From Spirochaetaceae bacterium (lineage in GTDB: Bacteria > Spirochaetota > Spirochaetia > Treponematales > Breznakiellaceae): a stretch of DNA of 26,566 bases. Of this stretch, positions 16,112-24,414 are shown one piece after another. The stretch covers positions 1-26,566 of the forward strand of contig JAITXS010000067.1 in assembly GCA_031284645.1 (NCBI GenBank), given 5' to 3'. The translations under genes were made by a program, and so were the position numbers. The stretch's first letter is position 1. Each line of letters starts with the position of its first letter. The notes under the pieces are model-generated. The model was not told the DNA's origin. It saw nothing but the letters and a program-made list of their open reading frames with translations, and ran no database searches.

Positions 16112-17197
16112 ATGAGTGACGGATCTCTTTCACAGGCTGAAATTGACGCCCTGCTTTCATCGGGAAAAAGCAGCAGTAGTTCGGGTGGGAGCAAAGCTCC
16201 TGAAGAAAACGCCGATACACGCGCACTTGAGGGATTCCTTAGCGGAACAGTTGACTCTCTTTCTTCCAACCTTTCGGTAATGACCGGCGGTACCGTTACC
16301 TTTTCCTCTCCCAAAGTCTCGAATAAAACCCGCGATGGTTTTATCAATGAGCTGCCCAGTATGGTAACAGTCGTAAAAGTTGATTTTACTTCGGGCTTTC
16401 CGGGAGAACACCTTTTTTTAATGTCTGAAGACACGGCAAAGAGTATTGCCAGCCTGATGAACAACGAAGATAACATCACCCTGGATGAAATGGCAATGTC
16501 CGTTATCGGTGAGGCTGTCTCCCAAATGACAGGTACTTTGATTACCGCGCTTACCAATAAAACCGGTAATAAATCTATCGCTTCTGGTTCGCCGGAGGCG
16601 GCCAATATTCCTAAGGCAACGGCAGCGCTTCCTTCGAATGCTTTCCCGGTGGCAGCTTATCAGGTCAATCTTGGTGATGGTAAAGATCACAAGATTTGGG
16701 AAATATTCGGGGCTTCGGTTGCATCCGGTATTGCCGACGCATTAAATGCACCGCCGCCGAATAAGACGGGAGGGAACAGCGGGGGCAACGCAAACAATAT
16801 GTCCTCACAGAATTATGCGGGCGCTCAAAACACCGGCAATCAAAACGGACATATTATAGGCGGAGCAATGGGTTCGCCTTCCAGTATGCAGTCTGTACAA
16901 TTCCCGAATCTTTCCAACACAATGACGCCTCGGGAACAGGGCAATATCGGTCTCCTTATGGATGTCTATATGGAGATGACTGTTGAACTTGGACGAACGC
17001 GCAAGCTGATTAAAGAAATTCTGTCTATGGGTGAGGGCACGATTATCGAACTTGATAAACTTGCCGGAGAGCCGGTTGATATTCTGGTAAACAATAAGCT
17101 GGTCGCCAAGGGTGAAGTTGTCGTTATTGATGAAAATTTTGGTGTACGCGTTACCACGATTGTTTCGCCGTCGGAAAGAATGCCGGATCTGAGTTAG
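16112..17197 (+). CDS. fliY: Flagellar motor switch protein FliY (FliN-type)
   Basis: FliY is the C-ring partner of FliM and combines an N-terminal CheY-P-binding-like peptide (SQAEIDALLSS, 7-17), a CheC-like middle domain (about 40-210), a Gly/Asn/Ser-rich linker (212-265) and a C-terminal FliN/SpoA domain (280-352, with DKLAGEPVDILVNNKLVAKG). The CheC phosphatase pattern [DS]xxxExxN is represented by SVIGEAVS (130-137): Glu134 is kept, but the Asn is Ser137. Phosphatase activity on CheY-P is therefore doubtful. GAGGA precedes the ATG. argB begins 13 nt after the stop. Confidence 0.94.
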   Translation: MSDGSLSQAEIDALLSSGKSSSSSGGSKAPEENADTRALEGFLSGTVDSLSSNLSVMTGGTVTFSSPKVSNKTRDGFINELPSMVTVVKVDFTSGFPGEHLFLMSEDTAKSIASLMNNEDNITLDEMAMSVIGEAVSQMTGTLITALTNKTGNKSIASGSPEAANIPKATAALPSNAFPVAAYQVNLGDGKDHKIWEIFGASVASGIADALNAPPPNKTGGNSGGNANNMSSQNYAGAQNTGNQNGHIIGGAMGSPSSMQSVQFPNLSNTMTPREQGNIGLLMDVYMEMTVELGRTRKLIKEILSMGEGTIIELDKLAGEPVDILVNNKLVAKGEVVVIDENFGVRVTTIVSPSERMPDLS

Positions 17198-17210
17198 CAA
17201 GGATACGTTT

Positions 17211-18137
17211 GTGAGTGAAAAATCCGTACAAGAGGCCTTAATACAAGGGCTCCCTTACATACAAGCTCTGCGCGGCAAAACGATTGTTGTCAAATACGGC
17301 GGCAACGCGATGATCAATGCGGAACTAAAAGCCTCGGTTATCAAGGATATTGTTTTTTTGCACACAGTCGGTATTCCGGTGATTCTGGTTCATGGCGGCG
17401 GCCCTGAAATAGAGGCAATGCTCCGTGCTGTCGGAAAAGAAAGCCGTTTTGTAAATGGTTTACGATATACCGATGAGGAAACCATGAGTATTGTGCAGAT
17501 GGTACTCTGCGGTAAAGTAAACAAGGAGATCACCGCACTTTTAGAAGCGGAGGGTGTCCATGCGCTGGGAATTTGTGGTATAGACGGCGCACTCTTTCAG
17601 GCGGAACGTGAAAACAAACTTGATTTAGGCTTTGTCGGAAAAATAAAAAAAGTCAATGTTAATTTCTTGCGGGCCATTATGCAGGGATGCCGCTCTATTG
17701 AAAATGACGGACAGCAGGACAGGATAATTCCCGTTATTTCATCCGTTGCGCTTGGGGTCGGTGCTGACAAAGGACTTTCGTTAAACGTAAACGCCGACAC
17801 CGCTGCGGCTTTAACTGCCGAGGCGATTAAAGCCGAAAAACTTATCCTTATGACCGATGTGGCCGGTCTGCTCCGCGATATTCAAAATCCCGAAAGCCTG
17901 ATTAGAGAGGCAAATCTTGCAGATATTGACAAACTGAAAAAAGAAGGCGCCGTTAGCAAAGGCATGGTGCCCAAGCTTGACTGTTGTGAAATTGCACTTT
18001 TAGGCGGAGTAAAGGCGGCCCACATTATAGACGGACGAGTTCCGCACGGACTTCTTGCCGAGCTTTTTGGCGGGGAGCGGATTGGAACGATGATTTGTCA
18101 TTCTGATTTCAAAAAAAACACCCCGGAAGAAAACTAA
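17211..18137 (+). CDS. argB: Acetylglutamate kinase
   Basis: ArgB phosphorylates N-acetylglutamate with ATP, the second step of ornithine/arginine synthesis. Family motifs: VVKYGGNAM with Lys28, VHGGGPEIEAML (61-72) for substrate binding, GICGIDG, then NVNADTAAAL, and LMTDVAGLL near the ATP site, with KGMVPKL toward the end. Length 308 is slightly above the usual 290-300. The start is GTG, with AAGGA 7 nt upstream. Only 13 nt separate it from fliY, so it is probably co-transcribed with the switch genes; other arg genes are not in the window. Confidence 0.95.
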   Translation: MSEKSVQEALIQGLPYIQALRGKTIVVKYGGNAMINAELKASVIKDIVFLHTVGIPVILVHGGGPEIEAMLRAVGKESRFVNGLRYTDEETMSIVQMVLCGKVNKEITALLEAEGVHALGICGIDGALFQAERENKLDLGFVGKIKKVNVNFLRAIMQGCRSIENDGQQDRIIPVISSVALGVGADKGLSLNVNADTAAALTAEAIKAEKLILMTDVAGLLRDIQNPESLIREANLADIDKLKKEGAVSKGMVPKLDCCEIALLGGVKAAHIIDGRVPHGLLAELFGGERIGTMICHSDFKKNTPEEN

Positions 18138-18171
18138 AAACCTGAACAGAGTATGCTGAACAATCCTTATC

Positions 18172-18777
18172 TCATGAACCGCTTAAATAAAGTATTGCTT
18201 TCCTGAAAACAGCACTTTCCCGTTCCGTTTCCGCTACGGGATTGCCTGATAAGACAATTGCTGCGGCAGCTTTATCAAGAGCAGAAAGAGCGGCACGTTT
18301 ATCATAGCCCATTTCGACCAAAGCATCGGCAAGCTCGTTAAACGGGGAGTCTTTTGTGCCGGATTTTTCACTGCTATGCGCAAGCTTCCCCTTGAGCGCA
18401 AGTATCATTTTTTGAGCGGTTTTTTTGCCAAGACCGGGAACAGCTTCAAGACGGGCGACATCACCGGATTCCAAAGCGCGTTCCAAGTCCGTATGGCTAA
18501 TGCCCCCTAAAATTTTAAGCGCCCCTTTGGGGCCGACGCCGTCTACTTTGAGTAGTTCGTGAAATACCGTCCGGCGTTCTTCATCGACAAAACCAAAAAG
18601 AAACATTGCATCTTCCCGATGGCAGAGCCATGTCCATATTCGGGCTTCGCTGCCAATCGGCGGCAGCTCGTTGATATCCCGGGAGGGCATACTGATATCC
18701 CACTCAATGCCGCCGCTTTGGATATACACCGAGGCCGCATTTTTCGCGGTAATTTTTCCATGAATACTATTAAACAT
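18172..18777 (-). CDS. ruvA: Holliday junction branch migration protein RuvA
   Basis: RuvA tetramers bind the four-way junction and load the RuvB motor. The N-terminal OB-fold domain (1-63) begins MFNSIHGKITAKN, then come two helix-hairpin-helix motifs, LLKVDGVGPKGALKIL (75-90) and LEAVPGLGKKTAQKMI (110-125). The flexible linker and the RuvB-binding domain III (about 145-201) complete a normal length of 201. The frame extends upstream to 18918, but those residues do not resemble RuvA; the start at 18777 matches family ends and sits 7 nt after a good promoter. ruvB and ruvC are not adjacent. The gene converges on argB across 34 nt. Confidence 0.93.
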   Translation of the reverse strand: MFNSIHGKITAKNAASVYIQSGGIEWDISMPSRDINELPPIGSEARIWTWLCHREDAMFLFGFVDEERRTVFHELLKVDGVGPKGALKILGGISHTDLERALESGDVARLEAVPGLGKKTAQKMILALKGKLAHSSEKSGTKDSPFNELADALVEMGYDKRAALSALDKAAAAIVLSGNPVAETERESAVFRKAILYLSGS

Positions 18778-18784
18778 CAATCCG

Positions 18785-18814
18785 ATTGTACCGCCATTGC
18801 GGGTATATTGTGAA
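18785..18814 (-). promoter_or_regulatory. Predicted ruvA promoter
   Basis: Read on the minus strand: TTCACA (18814-18809), an 18-nt spacer, and TACAAT (18790-18785); five of six matches in both hexamers. Only 7 nt separate the -10 box from the ruvA ATG, placing transcription start at or beside the start codon. No strong ribosome site is present. The rest of the corA-ruvA gap (18815-19003) shows nothing I can name. Confidence 0.5.
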
Positions 18815-19003
18815 GTATATTCCAAAAATTCCGATATGCACATTTTGCAAAGTATTGTCCACAAGGCTGCTCTAAACATGAAGCAATGCGGCTCCCCTGA
18901 ACTGGAAAGCCGCAGCAAAAACCGTAATTGTTTGCACTGATACTCGGAATCTCTATGAGCTTAAGCGGCTTAGTGTATTTCGCGGAAGCACGTAAACAGC
19001 TTG

Positions 19004-19969
19004 TTATTGTACCGGCAAGCGGGGGCGGACTCTCCTTTTTTTCGCAGAAGAATGCCCGTTTAAAATAACAACGCCGATAGCCGATGCTAATAAACTTACA
19101 ACAACAATAAGCAATGCCGCGTACCGATGAGTTTGGATGGGTAAATCAACATTCATTCCGAAAAAACTATAGATCAAGGTGGGTATCATTAAAACAATAT
19201 TTATGATGGCAAGTCTTTTCATAACAATATTCAGATTATTTGATATAACGCTTGCAAAGGCGTCCATGGTTCCTGTCAATATTGAGGAATAAATATTCGC
19301 CATTTCAGTTGCCTGCACATTGTCGGTAATAACATCTTCCAGTAAATCCTGTTCTTCTTCCTGTAAGTGAAGAAAGGTTGTTTTTTGTATCTTTTCCAGG
19401 ACAAGCCCGTTTGCGTTAAGGCTCGTCGTAAAATACACAAGTGATTTTTGTATCGAGAGCAGCTGGGCAAGCTCCATGTTTTGCACGGATTTACGCAGCT
19501 CAATTTCGATGTTATTTGCGTTTCTGTTTAGTTCTTTGAGCGCTTTAAGATACGCAGCGGCAGCCCTTCCTAAAACATGGAGGACAAACGCGCTTTTATT
19601 GCTCATTTGAAAGCCCCGTATACGGTTTGTTACGATATCCTCAATTGAGGTACTTGAACGTTGACAAACCGTAACAATTTTATCGGGGAAAAGGATAATA
19701 CCAAGCGGGACAGTATAATACATTATTTCCATGGAAAGGTCATAGACCGGAACACGCATGATAATTGCCGTGTACTCGTCTTCTATATCTATACGGGATT
19801 GTTCATCCGCATCCATAAGATCGGTTAATAATTCTTGGGATATGCCGAATTCTTTTTCAAGCCTCGTCAACTCCATGTTGTTGACCATACGTGCATCTAC
19901 CCAGCATCCCTCGTAAATCTCATCCCGTTCAATAAAATTTCGTCCGGCCTGTTCCCTAATAACAATCAT
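19004..19969 (-). CDS. corA: CorA family magnesium (divalent cation) transporter
   Basis: CorA proteins are pentameric inner-membrane channels for Mg2+ or related divalent cations. The large N-terminal cytoplasmic domain (1-250) includes the long helix region, followed by two C-terminal membrane helices (about 254-271 and 283-304). The signature YSFFGMN ends at 273 between them, and a basic tail (AKKRRVRPR) remains inside. Length 321 is typical. The ATG overlaps the stop codon of the upstream phosphofructokinase (ATGA), so both are translated from one mRNA. Zinc-efflux members (ZntB) share the fold but usually lack a full GMN, so Mg2+, Co2+ or Ni2+ is more likely here. Confidence 0.92.
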   Translation of the reverse strand: MIVIREQAGRNFIERDEIYEGCWVDARMVNNMELTRLEKEFGISQELLTDLMDADEQSRIDIEDEYTAIIMRVPVYDLSMEIMYYTVPLGIILFPDKIVTVCQRSSTSIEDIVTNRIRGFQMSNKSAFVLHVLGRAAAAYLKALKELNRNANNIEIELRKSVQNMELAQLLSIQKSLVYFTTSLNANGLVLEKIQKTTFLHLQEEEQDLLEDVITDNVQATEMANIYSSILTGTMDAFASVISNNLNIVMKRLAIINIVLMIPTLIYSFFGMNVDLPIQTHRYAALLIVVVSLLASAIGVVILNGHSSAKKRRVRPRLPVQ

Positions 19970-21624
19970 CTGCTCTTCTCCAGCTTGAGCGTGATTGTCG
20001 GCTGGTCGCAGACTTCAGGCGGTCCGAAATATTGAATGGCCCCGGGATACACAAAGCTTGTTTCCACTGCCCATTTTTCGCGTTGAGCGGCAAATGCTTT
20101 AAATGGTTCCCCCTCAAGCTCGACAAGCGCTTTTTTGATAACCGGTTTAATTTTCCCGTGTCGTTTTTCAAGGTTCATCATCATCACAAGGGGAATGCCT
20201 CCGGCAATCCATTCTGAAGCCGACGCAGTAAGATTACGGATAGAAGAAATATAACCGGTAAGACCTGAAGCAATCAAAACAAAGGCGCTAAAACCAAGGC
20301 CGTAACAGTAATCAGCGTCAAAATTCGAGGGGAAGGCGCTACGCCCCTCATAACCGAAGAAATGCCCAACTGCGGAAAAAATCCCTGTATAGCTTCCCTG
20401 CTTTTTCATGGCGGCAAGCTTTTTTTCGACCATGCCGATTAAAAGCTTGTCCGTTTCAATACGTGAAACCTGTACATTGCCGTGCGGATCGCGGTCAAGC
20501 AACAATTGTTTTGAGATTTCTTCCGGAATATTTGAGAAAATCGCCATGCTCTCAGGGGAGAGTTTCTTTGCCAAAAAGTCACACTGATCTTCAAACGAAT
20601 GAATCCTGACAAAATCATCTTTAAATGCCGCCATAATATCGTTTAATTCACGGATTAAATTTTTCATTTCGGGGATAAATTCAACAAGACCTTCGGGAAT
20701 AAGTATAACGCCGAAATTATTTTTATTCTGCGCACGTTTAACTATCGCGCTGCAAATCTGATCAATAACGTTCGCAAGAGATAATTTTTTTACCTCAAGC
20801 TCTTCCGATATCAAACAGATATTGGGATGTGTCTGTAGGGCAACTTCAAGCGCAATATGACTTGCCGCTCTGCCCATCAATTTTATAAAATGCCAATATT
20901 TTTTTGCGCTGTTCGAGTCCCGCATGATATTACCGATAAGCTCGCTGTAGGTTTTTACCGCAGTATCAAAACCAAAAGAGGTTTCAATGTACTCATTTTT
21001 TAAATCGCCGTCTATTGTTTTAGGGGTGCCGATTACGGAAATCGGCGATCCTTTCTCTAAAAAATATTCGGCAAGCATTGCCGCATTTGTATTGCTATCG
21101 TCTCCGCCGATAATCACGACAGCGGAAAGATTATGCACTTTTGCTGTTTCCAGAGAAGCGGCAAACTGCTCCGGCGTTTCAATCTTTGTTCTGCCGGAAC
21201 CAATCATGTCAAAACCGCCTGTATTGCGGTATTCATCGACCAAAGAGGCCGTAATTTCAATAAATTTATTTTCGATTAATCCGGAAGGGCCGCCTTTAAA
21301 ACCAATCAGGCGTGATTCGGGGTTCCCCTTTTTTAAACCATCGAAAATTCCGGCAACAACATTATGTCCGCCGGGAGCCTGTCCGCCGGATAAAATAACA
21401 CCCACAGTCAGTGGTTTTGTGTTTAAATTACCGCTGCCCTTTGAAAAAACTGCAATCGGTTTTCCGAAACTATGCTTAAAAATCGTCTTTAATTCTTCGG
21501 CGTCCGACAAAGAACTTGTCGCTTCTCCAAGTTCCACCTTAATTTCCGAAAGCGCGACCGTTAAGCTTGCCGGAAGTTTCGGCTTATAGGCATAACGCGC
21601 CTTTTGTAAATAAGATAAATCCAT
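19966..21624 (-). CDS. pfp: Pyrophosphate-dependent 6-phosphofructokinase
   Basis: This enzyme makes fructose 1,6-bisphosphate from fructose 6-phosphate using PPi instead of ATP, reversibly, in glycolysis. Residues diagnostic for PPi use are present: GGDDSN (173-178), where Asp176 replaces the second Gly of the ATP enzyme, and PKTIDGD (201-207) with Lys202. Other motifs are GGQAPGGHN (80-88) and MGRAASHIALE (250-260). At 552 residues it belongs to the long clade found in spirochaetes and plants. I chose ATG 21624 because GAGGAGG lies just before it; the longer open frame to 21729 has no support. It overlaps corA by 4 nt. Confidence 0.95.
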   Translation of the reverse strand: MDLSYLQKARYAYKPKLPASLTVALSEIKVELGEATSSLSDAEELKTIFKHSFGKPIAVFSKGSGNLNTKPLTVGVILSGGQAPGGHNVVAGIFDGLKKGNPESRLIGFKGGPSGLIENKFIEITASLVDEYRNTGGFDMIGSGRTKIETPEQFAASLETAKVHNLSAVVIIGGDDSNTNAAMLAEYFLEKGSPISVIGTPKTIDGDLKNEYIETSFGFDTAVKTYSELIGNIMRDSNSAKKYWHFIKLMGRAASHIALEVALQTHPNICLISEELEVKKLSLANVIDQICSAIVKRAQNKNNFGVILIPEGLVEFIPEMKNLIRELNDIMAAFKDDFVRIHSFEDQCDFLAKKLSPESMAIFSNIPEEISKQLLLDRDPHGNVQVSRIETDKLLIGMVEKKLAAMKKQGSYTGIFSAVGHFFGYEGRSAFPSNFDADYCYGLGFSAFVLIASGLTGYISSIRNLTASASEWIAGGIPLVMMMNLEKRHGKIKPVIKKALVELEGEPFKAFAAQREKWAVETSFVYPGAIQYFGPPEVCDQPTITLKLEKSR

Positions 21625-21655
21625 GATATGCCTCCTCAAAATTGCTTGCCTTAAA

Positions 21656-21684
21656 ATTATACTGTAAACGTATTTTATTTTTAA
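21656..21684 (-). promoter_or_regulatory. Predicted promoter of pfp-corA
   Basis: On the minus strand, TTAAAA (21684-21679), a 17-nt spacer and a perfect TATAAT (21661-21656). The -35 match is only four of six, but spacing and -10 are ideal. Transcription would start near 21649, leaving a leader of about 25 nt that includes the GAGGAGG ribosome site. Confidence 0.5.
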
Positions 21685-21762
21685 GAGGGCATAATGCACG
21701 TTAAATACCGGTCGAAAGGCAAAACGCACGATGAGCTCTAAGATGAGAATTCCGGCGGCTAC

Positions 21763-21791
21763 TTGATACCGGCTTGCAGCCTTTTTATAAT
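21763..21791 (+). promoter_or_regulatory. Promoter of the tRNA-Pro/exoA unit
   Basis: TTGATA (21763-21768), a 17-nt spacer and a perfect TATAAT (21786-21791). Transcription would start about 21798, 13 nt before the mature tRNA. With no terminator between tRNA and exoA, this promoter probably drives both. Confidence 0.75.
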
Positions 21792-21810
21792 GAGATACAG
21801 GAAGTAATTT

Positions 21811-21883
21811 CGGGGTGTTGCCTAGAGGCTAAGGCACTTGCTTTGGGAGCAAGGAATCGTGCGTTCGAATCGCACCACCCCGA
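21811..21883 (+). tRNA. tRNA-Pro (anticodon UGG)
   Basis: A full cloverleaf can be drawn over 73 nt: acceptor CGGGGTG/CACCCCG, D stem GCCT/AGGC with an 8-nt loop holding GG, anticodon stem CTTGC/GCAAG around loop TTTGGGA (anticodon TGG), 5-nt variable loop, and T stem GTGCG/CGCAC around TTCGAAT. C1:G72 and A73 are typical of bacterial proline tRNA. The CCA end is not encoded (CTA follows), so it must be added by the CCA-adding enzyme. Confidence 0.95.
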
Positions 21884-21885
21884 CT

Positions 21886-22707
21886 ATGGACAAGGAAAAT
21901 TCATCTTTTACATCCGGCGCGCTTTTACGGATTTTATCGTGGAACGTAAACGGGATCCGTGCCATGGAAAAACGAGGCTTTACAGACTGGCTTAGCGAAG
22001 AATCACCGGATATCCTCTGTATTCAGGAAACTAAGGCGGAAGCAGGACAACTCTCAGAAGCGTTAAAATCACCGGTAAATAAAAACGGTGTACAGTATAC
22101 ATCATTTTGGGCGGGGGCCAAGAAAAAAGGTTATTCAGGGGTTGCGATCTACACAACAAAAGAACCGCTTGAGGTAAAAAACCTCGGGATTTCAGACTTT
22201 GACGACGAGGGCAGGGTGCTTCAGGCTGATTTTGGCGATTTTATTATGATTTCGGCTTATTTCCCCAATTCGCAAGGAGAGGGGCTGCGGCTCGATTATA
22301 AACTTGCGTTTTGCGGCGAAATCCTGACACTCTGCAAGGAGCATATAAAAAACGGAAGGCACATCATCTTGGCCGGAGATTACAATATAGCGCATAAAGC
22401 GATTGATCTTGCTCACCCAAAAGCAAATGAGGGAAATGCGGGTTATCTCCCCGAAGAGCGGGCATGGATGGATACATGGACATCATCCGGTTTTACGGAC
22501 AGTTTCCGTTACTTCTCCCCGGATCTCGCCGAGCAGTACAGTTGGTGGTCATACCGTATGAAAGCCCGCGAAAAGAATGTTGGGTGGCGGCTTGATTATC
22601 ATTGTGTAGACAACGCTTTTTTGCCGGCAGTAAGGAAATCTATCATAAGACAGGATATAACGGGTTCTGATCACTGCCCTGTTGAAATCGAAATCAGCCT
22701 GCCCTAG
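21886..22707 (+). CDS. exoA: Exodeoxyribonuclease III / AP endonuclease (ExoA family)
   Basis: This is a Mg2+-dependent AP endonuclease and 3' exonuclease of base excision repair. Catalytic motifs: ILSWNVNGIRA with Asn20, IQETK with Glu48, AYFPNSQ with Tyr125, AGDYNIAH with Asp165 and Asn167, WWSYR (220-224), and the final TGSDHCPVEI with Asp262 and His263. Length is 273. The frame stays open into the tRNA gene, but ATG 21886 is the only reasonable start: an upstream ATG lies inside the tRNA, and the next downstream ATG would remove the first catalytic motif. It begins 2 nt after the tRNA 3' end and has no ribosome site. RNase Z processing of the shared transcript would leave a nearly leaderless mRNA. 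Confidence 0.94.
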   Translation: MDKENSSFTSGALLRILSWNVNGIRAMEKRGFTDWLSEESPDILCIQETKAEAGQLSEALKSPVNKNGVQYTSFWAGAKKKGYSGVAIYTTKEPLEVKNLGISDFDDEGRVLQADFGDFIMISAYFPNSQGEGLRLDYKLAFCGEILTLCKEHIKNGRHIILAGDYNIAHKAIDLAHPKANEGNAGYLPEERAWMDTWTSSGFTDSFRYFSPDLAEQYSWWSYRMKAREKNVGWRLDYHCVDNAFLPAVRKSIIRQDITGSDHCPVEIEISLP

Positions 22708-22766
22708 GCACGGCAAGCGAAAGTTAATCCGGATTTCTATGAACAAGCTTAACGTGGATTCTTGAC

Positions 22767-24326
22767 ATGAAAAAACCAGGCGTAAAAAAATACAAAGTAA
22801 GATTATTATCAAGAGCACGTTTTTTTGTTGCTATACTTATCGTATTACAATTGATATTTCTGGCGATTCTTCTTGCCGGCAGTTCGCTGTATTTCCGCTA
22901 TGCCGGCTGGATATTGCATGTTATAAGCGTTGTTGTCAGCATTCATATCTTTAATCGATCCGGAAAATCGGGCTTTAAACTAACATGGATTTTTTTGATC
23001 CTTCTTTTCCCCTTATTCGGCGGTATTTTTTATTTAGTGTTCTATATCCAATCAAATCCCCGTAAGTATCGGATTTTAATCAAAAAATATCAGAATAAAT
23101 GCAAGCAGTTTTTTTATCTTTCAAAAGACAAACTACATCTATTGGAAAATGCGCCCTGTTACCGGCTTTCCCGTTATTTGCAGAATTCCGCGGGTTTCCC
23201 CGTGTATACGAACACAAAAACAGAATATTTCTCTTCGGGGGAAGCTTATTTTAAGTCTTTGATTCCCGAATTGGAACAGGCAAAGCAGTATATATTTCTT
23301 GAGTCTTTTCTTATTGAAGCAGGTATCATGTTTGACACCATTTTTGCCGTCCTGGAAAAAAAAGCAAAAGCCGGTCTTGATGTCCGCGTCATGTATGATG
23401 ATCTTGGATGTTTTGCAACATTGCCGGACGATTTTGACACATTCCTTGAAAAAGCGGGTATCAAATGCCTTGTGTTTAATCCGTTTAAACCGGTGCTTTC
23501 CTCTCTGCAAAACAACCGCGATCACCGGAAAATCGTTTCGATTGACGGCAAAACGGCGTTTACCGGCGGCGTAAATATCGGAGACGAATATATCAATGCA
23601 TATGAAAAATATGGTCACTGGAAAGATTCCGCCATTATGCTTAAAGGTGAAGGCGCATGGTCACTTACCATGATTTTTCTTCGTTTATGGAATATGGAGT
23701 CATTTATCAGAAAAAAATGGAGAGAAGATGATTATACTGAGTTTTTCCCGTGGAAAACAAATTCCTGTCCGCCGGAAAGTGACGGATTTGTACAGCCCTA
23801 TGCGGACAGCCCTATCATAAAAGAATACATCTGTGAAAAAGTGTATCTGCATATTATTAACACGGCACGAAATTATGTGTATATAAACACGCCTTATCTT
23901 ATTCCGGATGAAGCCATTCTTTCTGCGTTAATGATGTCCGCAAAATTCGAAAATGATATTCGCATTATTACGCCGCACAGGCCGGACAAACCACTGGTAC
24001 AAATGGTCACGCGTTCTTTTTACCGGCAGCTCATCAGCGCAGGTGTAAAAATTTATGAATATTCAGCGGGATTTAATCATTCCAAGACATTTGTCTCTGA
24101 TGATACTATGGCAACTGTTGGTACGCCTAATCTGAATTATCGAAGTCTTTATCTTGATTATGAATGTGCGATTTTTATGTATAAAAATAGTTCTATTAAA
24201 AAAATAAAAGAAGATTTTCTTTTAACTATCGCCAATTGCAAAGAAATGACATTAAAGGATTGCGCCCCTAACGCTTTTTTCCGCCTGATACAGGATGTTG
24301 CCCGTCTTTTTGCCCCGCTTATGTAA
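22767..24326 (+). CDS. cls: Cardiolipin synthase (phospholipase D family)
   Basis: The protein makes cardiolipin from phosphatidylglycerol at the inner membrane. Hydrophobic N-terminal segments (about 18-40, 45-63 and 73-94) are followed by two HKD motifs: DHRKIVSIDGK with His253, Lys255 and Asp260, and FNHSKTFVSDD with His438, Lys440 and Asp445, followed by GTPNLNYRS (452-460). Length 519 is normal for the bacterial Cls family. It begins 59 nt after exoA. Only a weak GGA precedes the ATG. Other phospholipase D family enzymes are possible, but the membrane segments and the spacing of the motifs favour Cls. Confidence 0.9.
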   Translation: MKKPGVKKYKVRLLSRARFFVAILIVLQLIFLAILLAGSSLYFRYAGWILHVISVVVSIHIFNRSGKSGFKLTWIFLILLFPLFGGIFYLVFYIQSNPRKYRILIKKYQNKCKQFFYLSKDKLHLLENAPCYRLSRYLQNSAGFPVYTNTKTEYFSSGEAYFKSLIPELEQAKQYIFLESFLIEAGIMFDTIFAVLEKKAKAGLDVRVMYDDLGCFATLPDDFDTFLEKAGIKCLVFNPFKPVLSSLQNNRDHRKIVSIDGKTAFTGGVNIGDEYINAYEKYGHWKDSAIMLKGEGAWSLTMIFLRLWNMESFIRKKWREDDYTEFFPWKTNSCPPESDGFVQPYADSPIIKEYICEKVYLHIINTARNYVYINTPYLIPDEAILSALMMSAKFENDIRIITPHRPDKPLVQMVTRSFYRQLISAGVKIYEYSAGFNHSKTFVSDDTMATVGTPNLNYRSLYLDYECAIFMYKNSSIKKIKEDFLLTIANCKEMTLKDCAPNAFFRLIQDVARLFAPLM

Positions 24327-24349
24327 AGTTTAAAAAAATTCCGATACAT

Positions 24350-24391
24350 CCCGTTTTTCCCATTGTTCAATACTGATCAATGGGAAACGGG
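24350..24391. terminator. Bidirectional terminator between cls and cheA
   Basis: CCCATTG (24359-24365) pairs with CAATGGG (24378-24384). The stem continues as CCCGTTT with AAACGGG after a 2-nt T bulge, giving 14 pairs around a 12-nt loop. It lies between two convergent genes, 24 nt after the cls stop and 24 nt from the cheA stop. T-runs are poor, so strength is uncertain. Confidence 0.65.
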
Positions 24392-24414
24392 AAGTAAACG
24401 GAATCTTTGCACGA

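Noticed and set aside
18778..18918. N-terminal extension of RuvA by 47 residues
   Set aside because: RuvA proteins begin with the OB-fold strand seen at 18777, and the extension overlaps a better-supported promoter.
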